Assembly (NCBI GenBank): GCA_003508835.1
Contig: PUFA01000116.1
Span: 4,030,001 to 4,094,000 of the forward strand
Length of the DNA: 64,000 nt
Source: Eonycteris spelaea
Lineage: Eukaryota > Chordata > Mammalia > Chiroptera > Pteropodidae
Direction of reading: 5' to 3'
This document shows, one piece after another, positions 21,780 through 33,675 of this stretch. The position numbers were made by a program, and so were the translations under genes. Each line of letters starts with the position of its first letter. Positions within the stretch are counted from its first letter, which is position 1. The notes under the pieces were generated by a model, which saw only the letters and a program-made list of their open reading frames with translations, was not told the origin of the DNA and made no database searches.

Positions 21780-24700
21780 ATTTTACTTGAAACACTAAAT
21801 ATAATAGGTAATCATAATCATCTTTGAGGGTCTTTTTACTCTTTGCAATATATAGACAAAAGTAATCAGAAAGGAAATTAGATTTTAAGAGTTTGACATC
21901 TTAAAAATTAAAATAGACTTGAATTTTAGTAACAAATAAGCCTATCGTTAAGATAAACTGTGGAGCCTTTATATAAATATAAATACATGGTAGATTTGGG
22001 TGTTACTGAACATTACCCAATGGATAAATCAACTGGGGAGACCAGCTTCTGGTTAAAAGGCTAGGTGTGATTTCTCAGGCCTGCCCACAAGCAGTTCTGA
22101 AGGCTTTACCTGGCAGGCCTCATGGAGGGGTGCCCTCCCCCACCAGACGTGGTGCACAGCCAGCCCGTTGAAGTCACTGAGGGGAGATGCAGTCAAGGAC
22201 TCAGGCCCCTTGGCTGGTCATGCTCTGTCACATGAATGCATTCCCAGCCCTGTGACTTTATTCATAGATGTCATTACCTGAGGTCTTGGGCAGAGGGCTC
22301 CTTCAGATGCCTCAGCTGAGGTCTGTTTACGAGGGGAGGCGGGAGAACTTTGAAGATGCTTTCCTCACTCTGAATTGGTACCCAGAACTTTTCTACCCTT
22401 CATATCCTCTCCATGCTCTCCCCTCAATTCCAGATCCCATAATATTTCTGAGCCTTTTGTTTGAGCCCCTCAATGGAGAGATAACCCCACATCTCCGTCG
22501 AGCTGCCTGAGCTTCGTCTAGTACACCCCATGGAGGAAACGGGACAAGGAGCTTCCGCACCTTCTCTGATTTTTAGACTCTTGCTTGCACCATTGCAGTA
22601 AGTGACAAAAGGCTTCTCTCTTTCATTCTTGGCTTTAGCTTTAATCAGCTGCTCTGCTTCCTGAGAGCTCAGCTGATCTGACATCAACCCATTGACTTGA
22701 CCACCTGTCCTATTTCTTAGCACGGTAATATGTTCATTGTTGAGACTGTTTCATCCTCACTGAGATTCTAATCCCTCATTTCTGAGTCTTTTCTGAGTCT
22801 CTGAGACTCTTTTGATTGAACATCATTTTACTCTTACTGTGCACACAATGTTAGGGATTTTAGGATTTGCAAATAATAAAGTTGCCTCTATAGTGACTAT
22901 TCTTTTATTTACAGTAAGTTGAAATTTCATGATACTAGTAGAAAGAAATTAACCCCCAAAATTTAATTGTCCCTTGCTAAACAACATTCGCATATTACCT
23001 GGAATTCTTCCAGCCTTCTATTAGAAGGAAGGCTTCTGTGATCCAAAATTCCAGAATCCTAGGTTGCCATGGTGTTAGGGACAAACACAGCTAAGGCCTT
23101 CAGACAAGGCTCTGAGATGGAACCAAAGGGGAGAAATATTTTGCCCCACATGTTACCTCCCCTGGGTAAAAATCACATGCCGATCATTACTTTCTTAACA
23201 TTATTTGAGGCTGATTCATTGATTCCAACTGATTATAAGTGCCTATATCAGTGGAAGAAATAAGAAGATTCTCTGTATTCTCCAGTAGAAAAAGTTTAAA
23301 CAACAAATGAGTATTTTTTTTTGACAAAGAAGGTATTCTCAAAGAAATTTTGCACACCTCATCCAATCTTTTCTTGTGATGTAATGTGTATGTTTTATGT
23401 ACTGCTTGTTATATGTGGTTCAGTAACCACAGTGCTATGTCATATATGCAGGAAAAATAAGAGGACAAAAAAATCACATGGTAATGTCACAATGTGAAAG
23501 ATTATGTGTGTATCCCTTAAAGCCTATCCATGGATGGAGTTCACTGACTCAAGGTCAAAATCCCTGTTCTAAAGTTTTCAGCTTAGGTTTTCCAAGGTGT
23601 GATTCTTTGACTATTAGTCTCTTCAAAGTATATATCTATATATGTGAATATAAATGGCAACATGAAAAACTCTGTGTTTGGATACTGTTTCACATTTTGG
23701 CTATATCTTGGAGATTCACAAGGCATATTAGTATACTAAAGGCTCTTTAATTGTATGTTTTTAATGCCAGATACTCAATTCAGTATTAAAGACATACAAT
23801 CAAAGACATAGACTCCCCTTATTTCAAAAGGAACACTATTTTTCCTGATCTCTTCTTTCATGCCAGATTTCAGGATGAACTTTCAAATGTTTGTCTTCCA
23901 ATCCTATTAATAATGAAGTATATTATAATGAGACACTTACTGAAAAACCTCAGATGACTACCATTTAAGTATAAAGACTTTGCCTATCACAAGTTTCAAT
24001 TAAACATACTGTGTGCGTGTGCATACGTGTGCATGTATTTATTTAATTTGGAGGTTGGAGATACAACAGATAGGAGTCAGAGAACAACAACCTCTCGATG
24101 GTTTTAATAATAAAATTCTTAGATGCCAATTGCATAACGATATGACTTTTCCGTTTTATAAAAATTGCCAAAATAATGATTGGGAGTTAAATGAAACTGG
24201 ATCTTGTTGACTGTGCAGTTTGAAAGCAGTTAAAATATATGTGATACTGGGTAGAGAAGGAAAATAAAGAATGGATAATGATGCTGATAATGTTTCATAA
24301 TTGTAACACTAGACACAGTCTAATTAAATGACCAAATGGACCATCGCTAGCATAGTTTGAAGGGTTGTTTTTACATAATGAATATGAAATATGGATAGAA
24401 TAGTTTAAAATGTCGCAAAGAGCTAATAAGAATAATAGTCATGCCCTAAATGATCTGTGCTGACTCCAGCAATATAATCTTCATTTTATTCAATGACAGA
24501 TATTGCAATGATCAAAATACTAAAATGAAATAGCTGTAAAAGCAAAGATATAGTAATATGCTCTAAAAATAGTTTGGATTTTTATTATTTAGATTATGAT
24601 TTTCTTTGTCTTTTTAAGTAGAAAAAAATAATAAATATTCAAGATTGCAGCCAGGAACCTAAGGAAGGTGTTTTAAAAATGAGATAAGAATCAAACTACT

Positions 24701-26240
24701 TAAAAACAAATTAGGAAATCTTGATTTAGAAAACTCCACCAGCAAGATTAAAATTAAAAAAAAAAAATAGCTCTCCAAAATATTTGCTGGAGAAGAATCA
24801 CTTCACTTTCAATGAAATATTTACACTTATTTATACATTTTAGGCCCCTCAGTGTATCCACTTCTTGTGTGTTCTGTCTATTGAATATCTATAACATCGG
24901 CTTTAGTCCTTTATTGACAATTAGTTACTCACATTGTCCAGTGAGCGAATGGAAAAATATAGTATTTAATCCACAGAGTAGAAACAGAATTCTAGCCTTA
25001 GGACTGGTGCTGTCTTCCTTTGTGATGTATGGGAGGCTCCCTATATCTCAAATTGACTATAAAATAGTGTTGAAATATTGATGTCTGTATTGAAGGGTGT
25101 GTAATAAAAAACATTTTTATTTCTTTCATTTTTAGTGGAACACTACAGTGAGTACTTGCGTTCTTCCATATTATTATAAAATGTCTTTTGGGCAAGTTTC
25201 TAATTGTGTCAATTGCCCCATGGGATTTTATTCACTAGATTTGAGATGTAAATTTATCACGTATGATTATCAATCTGTTAAACTAATTTATTTTAAAATT
25301 CTATCGGTTCAATTGGAGATAATTCAGTATTTGAATTTTAGAAATACTGTCTTTGATGGTTCACAGTTAAAATTCTTTCAGCACTAACTATTTCATATTG
25401 GTTTAATATGTGCTGTAAGATATTGTATAGGAAATAAAATTTTTGTTAGTTGTGTATAAAGTTTGGTCTTAGGTATGCCATTCTATTATTCAAATACTTC
25501 AATAATTAAAGTTAAAGAACATTCACTATGAAATTTACTTATTTGTTATTTATAAAGATATATGAAAGTAAAAGCCCAGTACATCTCATCTATGAAGGTA
25601 TTGCCTCAGTGATTGATACATAACCTTTCCTCAACTCTAAAAAAAGATGTACTATGTACCACTCTATACAAGGTATTTGATGGGACATACTTTTTTTTAT
25701 TATTGTTTATTATTTGGTGTCTATATTCACCTACTAAAGACCAGGCAATAAACATTTTTTAAAGGACACAAATGTAATAACATAATTTTTTAAAGAGTGT
25801 ACACTTTAATAATTTACTTTACTTTTTCTGTGTCTCATAAGTGCACATCAACTCACGAAATTTTTATTTGGCTTTCTTTAAATATTTTGCAATCGTCAAG
25901 GGAAAACAAAGAAAATAAATAAAATGGTTAGTTGAATGATTTTAATGCCACTGTCGTTTAAAAGAATGGCAGAGAATATTCTACTTTAAAAACGGATAGT
26001 CAGATTAGAGATTCTCCATATTAACAAGTATATAATTCTGTGAACATTAGCCAGTCTCTAGTTACCATATGATTTAGCTTTAATGATTTTATCTTTGCAA
26101 TCTTTTAACTAATTCCTTCAGCTCACCCTTCCAGAAAGTAGGTTCTTTCTTGAGACCTAACCCTGTGGTAGTTTGAGAACTATCCCTTATAAGCATGCTC
26201 AAATTGTTTATCTTTTTTCTTTTTTCTTTCTTTCTTTCTT

Positions 26241-26277
<37 letters not shown>

Positions 26278-28770
26278 ACCCACTCCTCTTTCCTTTAAAT
26301 TCCTGATGTTTTCTGAATTTTCTTCTATTTACCTCTCTCTTAGTAAGTTTCTGGATTAGAAAAGATCAAACAATAAATGAAAAATAACTCAGACTTGAAT
26401 CATCATGAGGTATATTAGAATATGAATAATAAGAGACATGCTTATTAAAATCTTGCAGAAAAGCAAATGCTGCAAATAAATAATAATCAAAATATTTTGA
26501 GTACTAGAGAAGCAATGGAAAAATGTCTTTAAAATTTTTGCAAAAATTATTTTCTCTTAGATTCCTAGCCAGTACTAATAACATATGATAGCCAAAAAGA
26601 AAGATAGTTTTAGACATACAAAAACACAGGAAAATGTATCCCTTATATGTCTTAGTTTAGAATATTAATGGAGGTTATCCATCACCAAAACAAGGAAGAA
26701 ATCTGAGGAAAGGAAGACATGGGCTCTGGCGTAAAAGGAATATCTGACTGAGGAAGGTATTATCAATGATCAATCCTATTATATAGTAAGACAGAAGGCT
26801 TTGCTAGAAAGGGTTGTCAGAACACATGTAATAAATGATACTAAATCTTCAAAAATTTGAAAAATTAATTAAAGAATGCTAAAAACAATGATAATAGGTA
26901 TATGGCTATTTTAAACAAGTTTATAAAAATTTATGTATGAAAACATAATTAAATTATTAAATTTTTGAGGGGAAAGATACAAGAAAATAATTATAAACAT
27001 AATAAACTACTTGGTATCACAGGAAATCATATTCAGTCAAAGTAATGTAAATATGGATCATGATTTATCTATAAATTATAATATGTCTATGTTAGGAAGA
27101 TGTGAGGAAGGTATTTTAGCTTTAATCCTTTTGATAATATTTGGTTTTCAAAGCACATACAATTAAAAATAAAAGGCCAAAAAGTCCAAATTCATTGATA
27201 ACTCACAAAATTATACTACAAAACCCTTGCATTATACACACAGTAGTTTTCCAACCTTTTTTAAGTTATCAGCCCTCTTCCCAGAATAATTCATTTTATT
27301 TTCTGATCTTATTTTAATCTCAGCAAAATTTAGCACAAGCATTAAAATACGTGAAACCCATTTTACACATTTGTTAATCTTTAGCCATATGGAGGCTACA
27401 CACAATTTATATAAAGTTTTTGATTCAAGAGTGTTTTATGCTATAGTTCAATGCTATAATAAACTATTTGAAAGATTGCATTGAAATATGAAAGGCATTT
27501 TTAGATATTTACACTTTGTAAGTGTTTTCCAGATAGAACTTCTCTGAAATTAACTTGAACTGGAAATATTTTACATATATGTAAAAGCAAGCTAATAATG
27601 AATCAACAAATTTAAAGTAATTTTGATATATTTAAAAAAGAAAAACAAGTTTAACCTAATCTCTGTGCTTTAAGATAATTGTTGCATAAATGTATATGTT
27701 TTAGCAGAGTTTTGTTAAAACAATAAACACGTGCATTGTGTTCTAAAACTTGTGAAAATGGAATTGATCAGATATATATAAAATGTCTGTTGTAGCATTA
27801 TACTTAAGTTTACAATTATTAGTGATATTTATAGAAAATGCAAGAAGGCTTTTCTTTAACATCGATAAGTACTAGATGGGTACAAAGTGAACTTGGCAGA
27901 AAATTGAGAATATTTTTTTTGGCGGGGGAGAATAGAAAAATTTAGCCATTTTGGATTTTCTTCTCAAACAAACTGCAGGTTCTCTCTTCTTATTAAAGAT
28001 GACAAACATAATACATGCTTTTTAATAATTAAAACTATTGTATTATGTAATAAAAATCTTCCCTCAAGAACATTGCATCACGTAGTACACTACAATTAAA
28101 TAAGTTCAGGTTATGTTCTTAATTATTTTGTGTTTGGGTGGTGTTTGTCTTTCTTCTCTTCATCAGGATGTCGGCCGTACTTCTAAGTGTTGTCAGTGTG
28201 CCTGATTCTATCAGCATCCTTCTCTGTCTTTTAAGTCGTTGGTTCTTTCCTGATGTGGTTGAAGAACAAGCATATCGAAAGCAAGATGACCAAATTCCTT
28301 TTTAATAATTAAATACGAAATAAGTGTAGAAAGAACCTCAGTGATTGATTGCCTAAGCCTTCTTCTCTGTGTAATTGGAATGAGCTGTAGTCCTCTACGT
28401 TCATTATATTTAATAACTGTCTCAAGGTCAATTTCACTTCCCTTAATTTTCTTTTATATCACTTTTGCTTAAACTTGTTGAAGAAGTTGAGAATTAGAAT
28501 AAATACCCAGAGCCTTATAAAAATCCTCAACATCTATTCAGAACCAACTATGCTGGTTAGAGTAAACATTGCATCCCTTTCAACTCCATCACTAGATAAA
28601 TTTGCTGCTTTTCAAGACCAAGGACACTATCAGAAATCCAGCTACTTGAAATGTGCATATATCCTCCCCTTCTAAAATTCAGTAATGTATAAATAACGAT
28701 GTAAGAGGCCCTAATCTCATCCTATAGTAGTTACCTATGTGCGCTGTAATGAAGTTATGCAAATCAGATG
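21780..28770. other. Long AT-rich unassigned region
   Basis: The interval 22080-22720 is GC-richer and may hide an old LTR, but no consensus could be followed. From 22740 to 28770 the DNA is AT-rich with short, domain-free open frames. Low-complexity tracts are at 26214-26272 (TTTC units into a long T-run). I recognise no gene, tRNA or young repeat. Confidence 0.45.
26214..26272. repeat. (TTTC)n and poly-T tract
   Basis: TTTTTC/TTTC units run into about 30 consecutive T residues. It could be the A-tail of a decayed minus-strand retroelement, but no element body is recognisable on its right. Confidence 0.95.
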
Positions 28771-28774
28771 CCTG

Positions 28775-29160
28775 AAAATGACAGAAACCTATTCTCTCGC
28801 AGTTCTGGGGCCAAAGTCTGAAATCAAGGTGGCGGGGGGGGGGGGGGCACACTCCCTCCAAGGGTCTAGTGAAGAATGCTTCCTTGCCAGCCAATCCTTG
28901 GTTTGTCGCAGCGTAGCTGCAGTCCCTGCCTCCATCTTTGCAAGGCCATCTTGCCTCTGTGTATCTATCTCTGTGCCCAAATCCCTCTTCTTGTAAAATA
29001 CACAGCCATACCGGATTGTAGGGCGCCCCCTCCCAGTCCGATATGACCTCATCTTCCCTTGATACTGTCTGAAAGATCATATTTCCAGATCAGGTCACAT
29101 TCACAGGTCCGGGTGGACCTGAATTTTGGAGAAACACTATTCGACCCAGAACAAAGTGGA
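28775..29160 (-). mobile_element. MLT1-class (ERVL-MaLR) LTR
   Basis: Reversed LTR landmarks in plus-strand order are ttctctcgcagttctggggc (28792), caaagtctgaaatcaaggtg (28812), gccatcttgcctctgtgtat (28947), tccgatatgacctcatcttc (29036) and ggacctgaattttggagaaa (29114). It contains an exceptional run of 14 G residues at 28834-28847. Open frames on either strand of this segment (up to 133 codons at 28679-29080 minus) are chance readings of the LTR. Confidence 0.75.
28834..28847 (+). repeat. G14 homopolymer inside MLT1
   Basis: Fourteen consecutive G residues follow ggtggc. The LTR consensus I recall has only a short G-containing word here, so the run grew after insertion. Confidence 0.95.
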
Positions 29161-30898
29161 TCCAACTACTCTCCAGGTCCCATCTCTCCAGTCTCTATCT
29201 GTTCACGATGAGAATTCTCCCCACCTCACATGATCTGGTTTCTCTGAGAAAGGTCATATCTTCAAAAAAAAAAATGTTGTTTCCCCTAGGGTAAAGGAAG
29301 TATCACCCTGTGAGATAACAGAATTCAAATTAGGGCACAATTTTTTTTTTTTTTTTTTTTTTGCAGTACACAAAAACACACAAAGAGGTATAAAGACAAG
29401 AGTATTTTAGGTATGTCATATTCCAGAAATTCAAATTCCATTTCTGTTCTTTTCTAAAACCTATCAGCCTAAGATTGTGCCATCTAAGGAGTTGTAATGT
29501 TGATTCTCTTTTCTCTCTTCCTACTTACAAAAGAAAGGTTTTGCTGGGGTGTAAAAGGAAGTGACTATTTGAAATAGGAATTATTTTCCAGGAAGATTCC
29601 ATTAATTAAGGCAGCATTGTTTGTCTTCTGTACATTCCCATTTCTAGAGTGATCCTAGATACAATATTTTGCTGGAGTTTTTATGTATTTTAGAGCATGA
29701 CAGTAGAGAAACAGTAACAATTTTCACTTGGGGAACTTGCCTCTTTGATTTGCCAACTATTGTGAAAAAATTAATCACCCCTGAGAGAATCTCATGAAAG
29801 CAAAGCAAGGGAGCTTCAGTAAGAAATATTGAAGATGGCAGCACACTATTTCTTTCAACCAAGATATTCATGGGAAGAATCTGTCTTATCTATCTATCTT
29901 AGAACTAGAATTCAGAAATGAGATGGTTGTCAGAGGAATGCATATTAATTTGTTTATTTGAATTGAAAAATGAAGTCAGACTTTCTCTGACAGAAAGAAT
30001 TCTGATCTGGCTGATTAGTTTGAAAATATTGACTGCCTTTGACAATTAGGGTGTAAGGCTGACATTTTCCAAATTGAATAAGGTAAATCTGTAGGTCCAG
30101 GTTTTGACAAACATAAAAAATGAAGAGTGAGATAAGATTAAAACATTTTATTCAAAACATTTATTGGCAAAGACATATTGATATGAACAATATTTCACTC
30201 TTCCTAAAGCTGAATATATTGAATTAAGGCAGGTGTGTCAAGGTTAAAGATTAACATTATAATTAAGAGTCATTTGATAAGTCTCAGTAAGGGTTTTTAC
30301 TTGTTTGTGGGGTTTTTTTGTTTGTTTTTGCATAGTCTCACAAAATTGAGAACTGAATAACTTAACAGAGTAATAAATGCTTTTGCAGGTAGGGTAGAAG
30401 TATCCACAAATCATGTCCAGTGTAATTTAAACTTGTCCATACAACTGTCCACATAAAGTTTTTAAAACTTTTTATTAAAAGTCAAAAATATTTACAACTA
30501 TTTGAACTAATGATGAATAATTTTAGATCTCAACTTAAAAAATGTGGAAGAGGGCAATTTTTAAAAGTACAAACTAGCAAAAATATAAAAAAAACACTAT
30601 TCAGAAAATAAGAGACCTGGTTTTGTCTATGGATGTGAGTGTTGAGCAGGGAAATTGTTTAATATACTTGTCATTCTTTTGTGATGAACCTATAGTAAAA
30701 AATAAGGTATGCATACTTTATTAATCAGATTATTCTGCTATACTGTGTTATACTGTGTTACTTGGATCATTTTTATGTGACTTTTTGATTATTTTTTTCT
30801 TATTTATCCATATAAAATGACTCATATCCCATGCAATTCTTTTTAGAATGAGCTAGAACTGTTTTTCTTAGTACTCAATTCTACAAGTAATTTTTTTA
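29161..30898. other. AT-rich unassigned DNA with a T22 run
   Basis: T-run at 29341-29362. A TATC short tandem lies at 29887-29899. No repeat family, RNA or coding region is recognised. Confidence 0.45.
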
Positions 30899-30972
30899 AA
30901 ACCTGGGTTTGACTATCTTAAGACAAAGAATCTTGATTATAATAGTCAATAGAGTTTATCAAACCCAGGTTT
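30899..30972. repeat. Perfect 14-bp inverted repeat with nested second stem
   Basis: AAACCTGGGTTTGA (30899-30912) is exactly complementary to TCAAACCCAGGTTT (30959-30972), 46 bp apart. Within it TTGACTAT (30909-30916) is exactly complementary to ATAGTCAA (30942-30949), giving an alternative, mutually exclusive hairpin. I recognise no transposon consensus. Confidence 0.9.
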
Positions 30973-31289
30973 CTCTACTTTGTGAAATCTATAACTCAGA
31001 TTAAACACGCTAAACTTAGAATACATCCAGCAAAGAAGTCTACCAAACATACTTTACCAAATTTACTTATTCTGCCTCTTGGTGACATCTTGGAGAGATT
31101 CAACTGATTTCTGCTTATTTTGAACCATGACAATATAACATAGATTTAGGTATTTGAAGTGACAAATAAAATTGAATTTAACATTAAAAAAAAAAAAAAC
31201 ATAAGCCAAGTCAAATGCAAAGACAAATACAGAAAATATTTTGTGTTCATACTGCAAGGGATTACTCTTATTACAGAGAGCATGTAGAA

Positions 31290-31625
31290 ATCGAGAAGAA
31301 AATACTACCAAATCAAAAGAAAAATGGGTAAAAGTATTAACAGCGAGTTCTCTAAAATATGGGGCCTTAATCTATTGAAAAAGAAAAATATATATCAGTT
31401 TATTGGAGAAATGCGAATACAAATGCTACTAAATATAATTTCTCATTTATCAGATTAGCAAAATTTCCAGAAGTTTAATACAATCTGTTGCACAAGTTGT
31501 CAGGAAACAGACATACGGTATGTTGTTGAAGGGCAAAGTGATAATATTCCTATAGAAATAAACTTGGCAATATCTATCAATAAAAACTGTATTTACCTTT
31601 GACCAGAAATCTCAGTTCTGGGAAT
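31290..31625 (+). mobile_element. L1 LINE 3' region, left part
   Basis: Sense L1 landmarks are tggagaaatgcgaatacaaa (31403), ttatcagattagcaaaattt (31447), gttgaagggcaaagtgataa (31525) and tacctttgaccagaaatctc (31595). The copy is interrupted at about 31626 by a reversed LTR and continues near 32015. Confidence 0.75.
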
Positions 31626-31627
31626 GC

Positions 31628-32012
31628 AGACTGACTCTGCTTAGTCAGTTTTCGTGACAGCAATAAGCCACCATATCATCTCAGTGGCTTATAAGAAAGC
31701 ATGCATTTGTTGCCCATGTCACATGAAGGTGACAGGTCAGCTTCTGGTCTCTCTCATGCCATCTTTGCCTGGACCAGGGCTGAGGTAGCTCCCACAATCT
31801 GGGACAGGTTGTCTTATAATAGGGACAGAAGCTAAAGGTTACTTCTGCCCAAATTCTTTTGGACAAAGTCACATGGCTAAGACCACAGACATCAGGCCAG
31901 TGAGTGTATCCACCTACCAGGAAGCATTGCACAGTCACACGGGGAGGGGTTCTGGGTGTCTTATCCTATTACCAGGAGGAAGCAAAGAGTTAGAGACTGC
32001 CTGCCTGCCCGT
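31628..32012 (-). mobile_element. MLT1-class LTR nested inside L1
   Basis: Reversed MaLR LTR words: cttagtcagttttcgtgaca (31640), ctcagtggcttataagaaag (31680), cttctgcccaaattcttttg (31842), gacaaagtcacatggctaag (31862) and gtcacacggggaggggttct (31934). L1 sequence lies on both sides in register, so the LTR entered after the L1. An 85-codon minus-strand frame here is non-functional. Confidence 0.65.
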
Positions 32013-32150
32013 GGACGATATGAAATGTATGCAAGGTTATTCATTGCAGCGCTGTTAGCAATAATAAGAACATTGATTTGTAAACACTACGGAGAGGTGT
32101 CTGACAGTCTCTCTATATACCTATCCTTTCTCTCAAAAGAATTCGCGGTT
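32013..32150 (+). mobile_element. L1 LINE 3' region, right part
   Basis: The words atgcaaggttattcattgca and gcgctgttagcaataataag (32029-32068) continue the L1 3' end broken by the LTR. Confidence 0.65.
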
Positions 32151-32274
32151 GACAGTAATGCTCTCTGTGTTAAGAATTCCTATTTCCAGCAGCAGTTGTG
32201 CTTGAGTTATTGCAAGGTGCACTGTGATCTTTCCTGGACCACAGATCTTACATCATTTAAAATATTAAATCGTG

Positions 32275-32335
32275 CTTCCAATTCATGCATTCAATAAATA
32301 TTTATTGAGGGCCTGGTATGTTCCAGACTGATTTA
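32275..32335 (-). mobile_element. L2 LINE extreme 3' end
   Basis: cattcaataaatatttattg then agggcctggtatgttccaga is the reversed terminal sequence of L2. Only about 60 bp remain. Confidence 0.55.
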
Positions 32336-33035
32336 TGTTGAGGAAATCTGATGGATTAGGTCTGTAATGCAGGCATAATTAAACTACAGGAACAAAAATT
32401 CGGTATCTCTCAATCCCATATTTTTTATACTAGTGTGCCTCTGCCAAGCTGTCCTAGGCCAGGTCACGGGTACCGGGATTGAAGAGTGATGAAGAAGGCT
32501 AGGCGTTTGACGCTAGGATCTAAGAGTCTATGACGTGAAATTGTTTTAAAGAAAATGAAGTCTACTTAAAAATAAAAATATCTGGGCCTCACATTATTGC
32601 AGAAATTTCTGTGGAAGTCCCTAAGGTCAGGACACAGTTGGCACAAGTCTTTTAAAGACGTTTCCTGGAGAATTTCAGACACGAGAAGCCCCCGAAGGCA
32701 GGCACCATCTTTTATAGGGCTTTGGAAATGGGGCGGGTGGCAGGGTGAATTTAGCTTGTTTTGCATATAGTTGCTCAGGATGTTTCTTAAAAGAGGAATT
32801 GCACTTGTGGATTAGTAGCCATTGTTTGGTCATTTGCAAAAGTCACTGTGGAAGCAGGTGTGAAAGAAGAGTTATTGCAGACAGGAACTGTTCTTGGTCC
32901 TGCCAAGTCTCACACATTTTATTGTTAAGAAAATACTTGAGTTCCTTTGGTAATATGAAGAATAAGATTTCAAGGGTCTGCCAGAAGCAGATTCTGGGGG
33001 TTTATTGATTCAAGCTGTTGTAACCAAAAGGTGGT
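32336..33035. other. Unassigned DNA
   Basis: Mixed composition with open frames on both strands (longest 87 codons, 32745-33008 plus) but no domain or repeat match that I can support. It ends in a T/G-rich tract at 33034-33066. Confidence 0.45.
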
Positions 33036-33069
33036 TTTTTTTGTTTGTTTTTGTTTTTGTTTTTTGAGC

Positions 33070-33285
33070 AGAGCTTGGCAAACTCCAGCCTCAGAGTTCC
33101 TGCCTGTTTTTTTAAAATCAAGTTTCATTGAAACGCAAGCTATACCTACTTATTTTCATGTTATCTGTGGCCTCTTTCACCATGTAACAGCGGACTTGAG
33201 TAGTTGACACATTTTCTGATGACCCCCAAAGCTGAAACTATTTATGGTTTGTCCCTTTGCAGAAAAAGTTTGTAGATGCCCCCTG
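33070..33285 (-). mobile_element. hAT-Charlie MITE, reversed copy
   Basis: This is the reverse-orientation partner of 1847-2096. Plus-strand landmarks are cttggcaaactccagcctca, tcaagtttcattgaaacgca, cgctcatt-type middle words and tttgtccctttgcagaaaaa then gtttgtagatgccccctg. Both ends are present. It directly abuts the MLT1-class LTR to the right. Confidence 0.8.
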
Positions 33286-33289
33286 AGGT

Positions 33290-33675
33290 CGTATTAGTCA
33301 GCTGGGGCTGCTGTAACCAAGGGCCACAGACAGGTGACTTCAGAGAAACTTTATCACAGATTCGGAGCCTAGAAGTCTCAGATGTAAGTGCCATAAGCAG
33401 TTCGTCTCTGGGGATGTGGCTTTTAGATGGTCACCTTCTTGCTGTGTCCTCCCGGTGGCCTTTGCGTGTGGAGGGAAAGACGGGGAGGGAGGAAAGAGAG
33501 AAAGAGCACTGTGGTCTTCCTTGCAAGGAGGCCGTCCTGTGGGATGGGGTCCTCACCTTCACAGCCTCATTTAACCGTAATTACCTGCTCAGAGGCCCCA
33601 TCCGAAAACGCAGTCACATTTGGGGTTGGGTTTTCAACATATGAATTTTGGAGGGAGTGCAGTTCAGTCCATAAA
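33290..33675 (-). mobile_element. MLT1-class LTR, near full length
   Basis: Reversed LTR with both ends: gtattagtcagctggggctg at left (33291) and tcaacatatgaattttggag then cagttcagtccataaa at right. Internal words ccttcttgctgtgtcctccc (33433) and cctcatttaaccgtaattac (33564) are diagnostic. Two overlapping plus-strand frames (122 and 116 codons) read through it and are not genes. Confidence 0.88.

Noticed and set aside
28679..29080. 133-codon minus-strand frame
   Set aside because: It reads through an MLT1-class LTR and includes the G14 tract; a chance frame.
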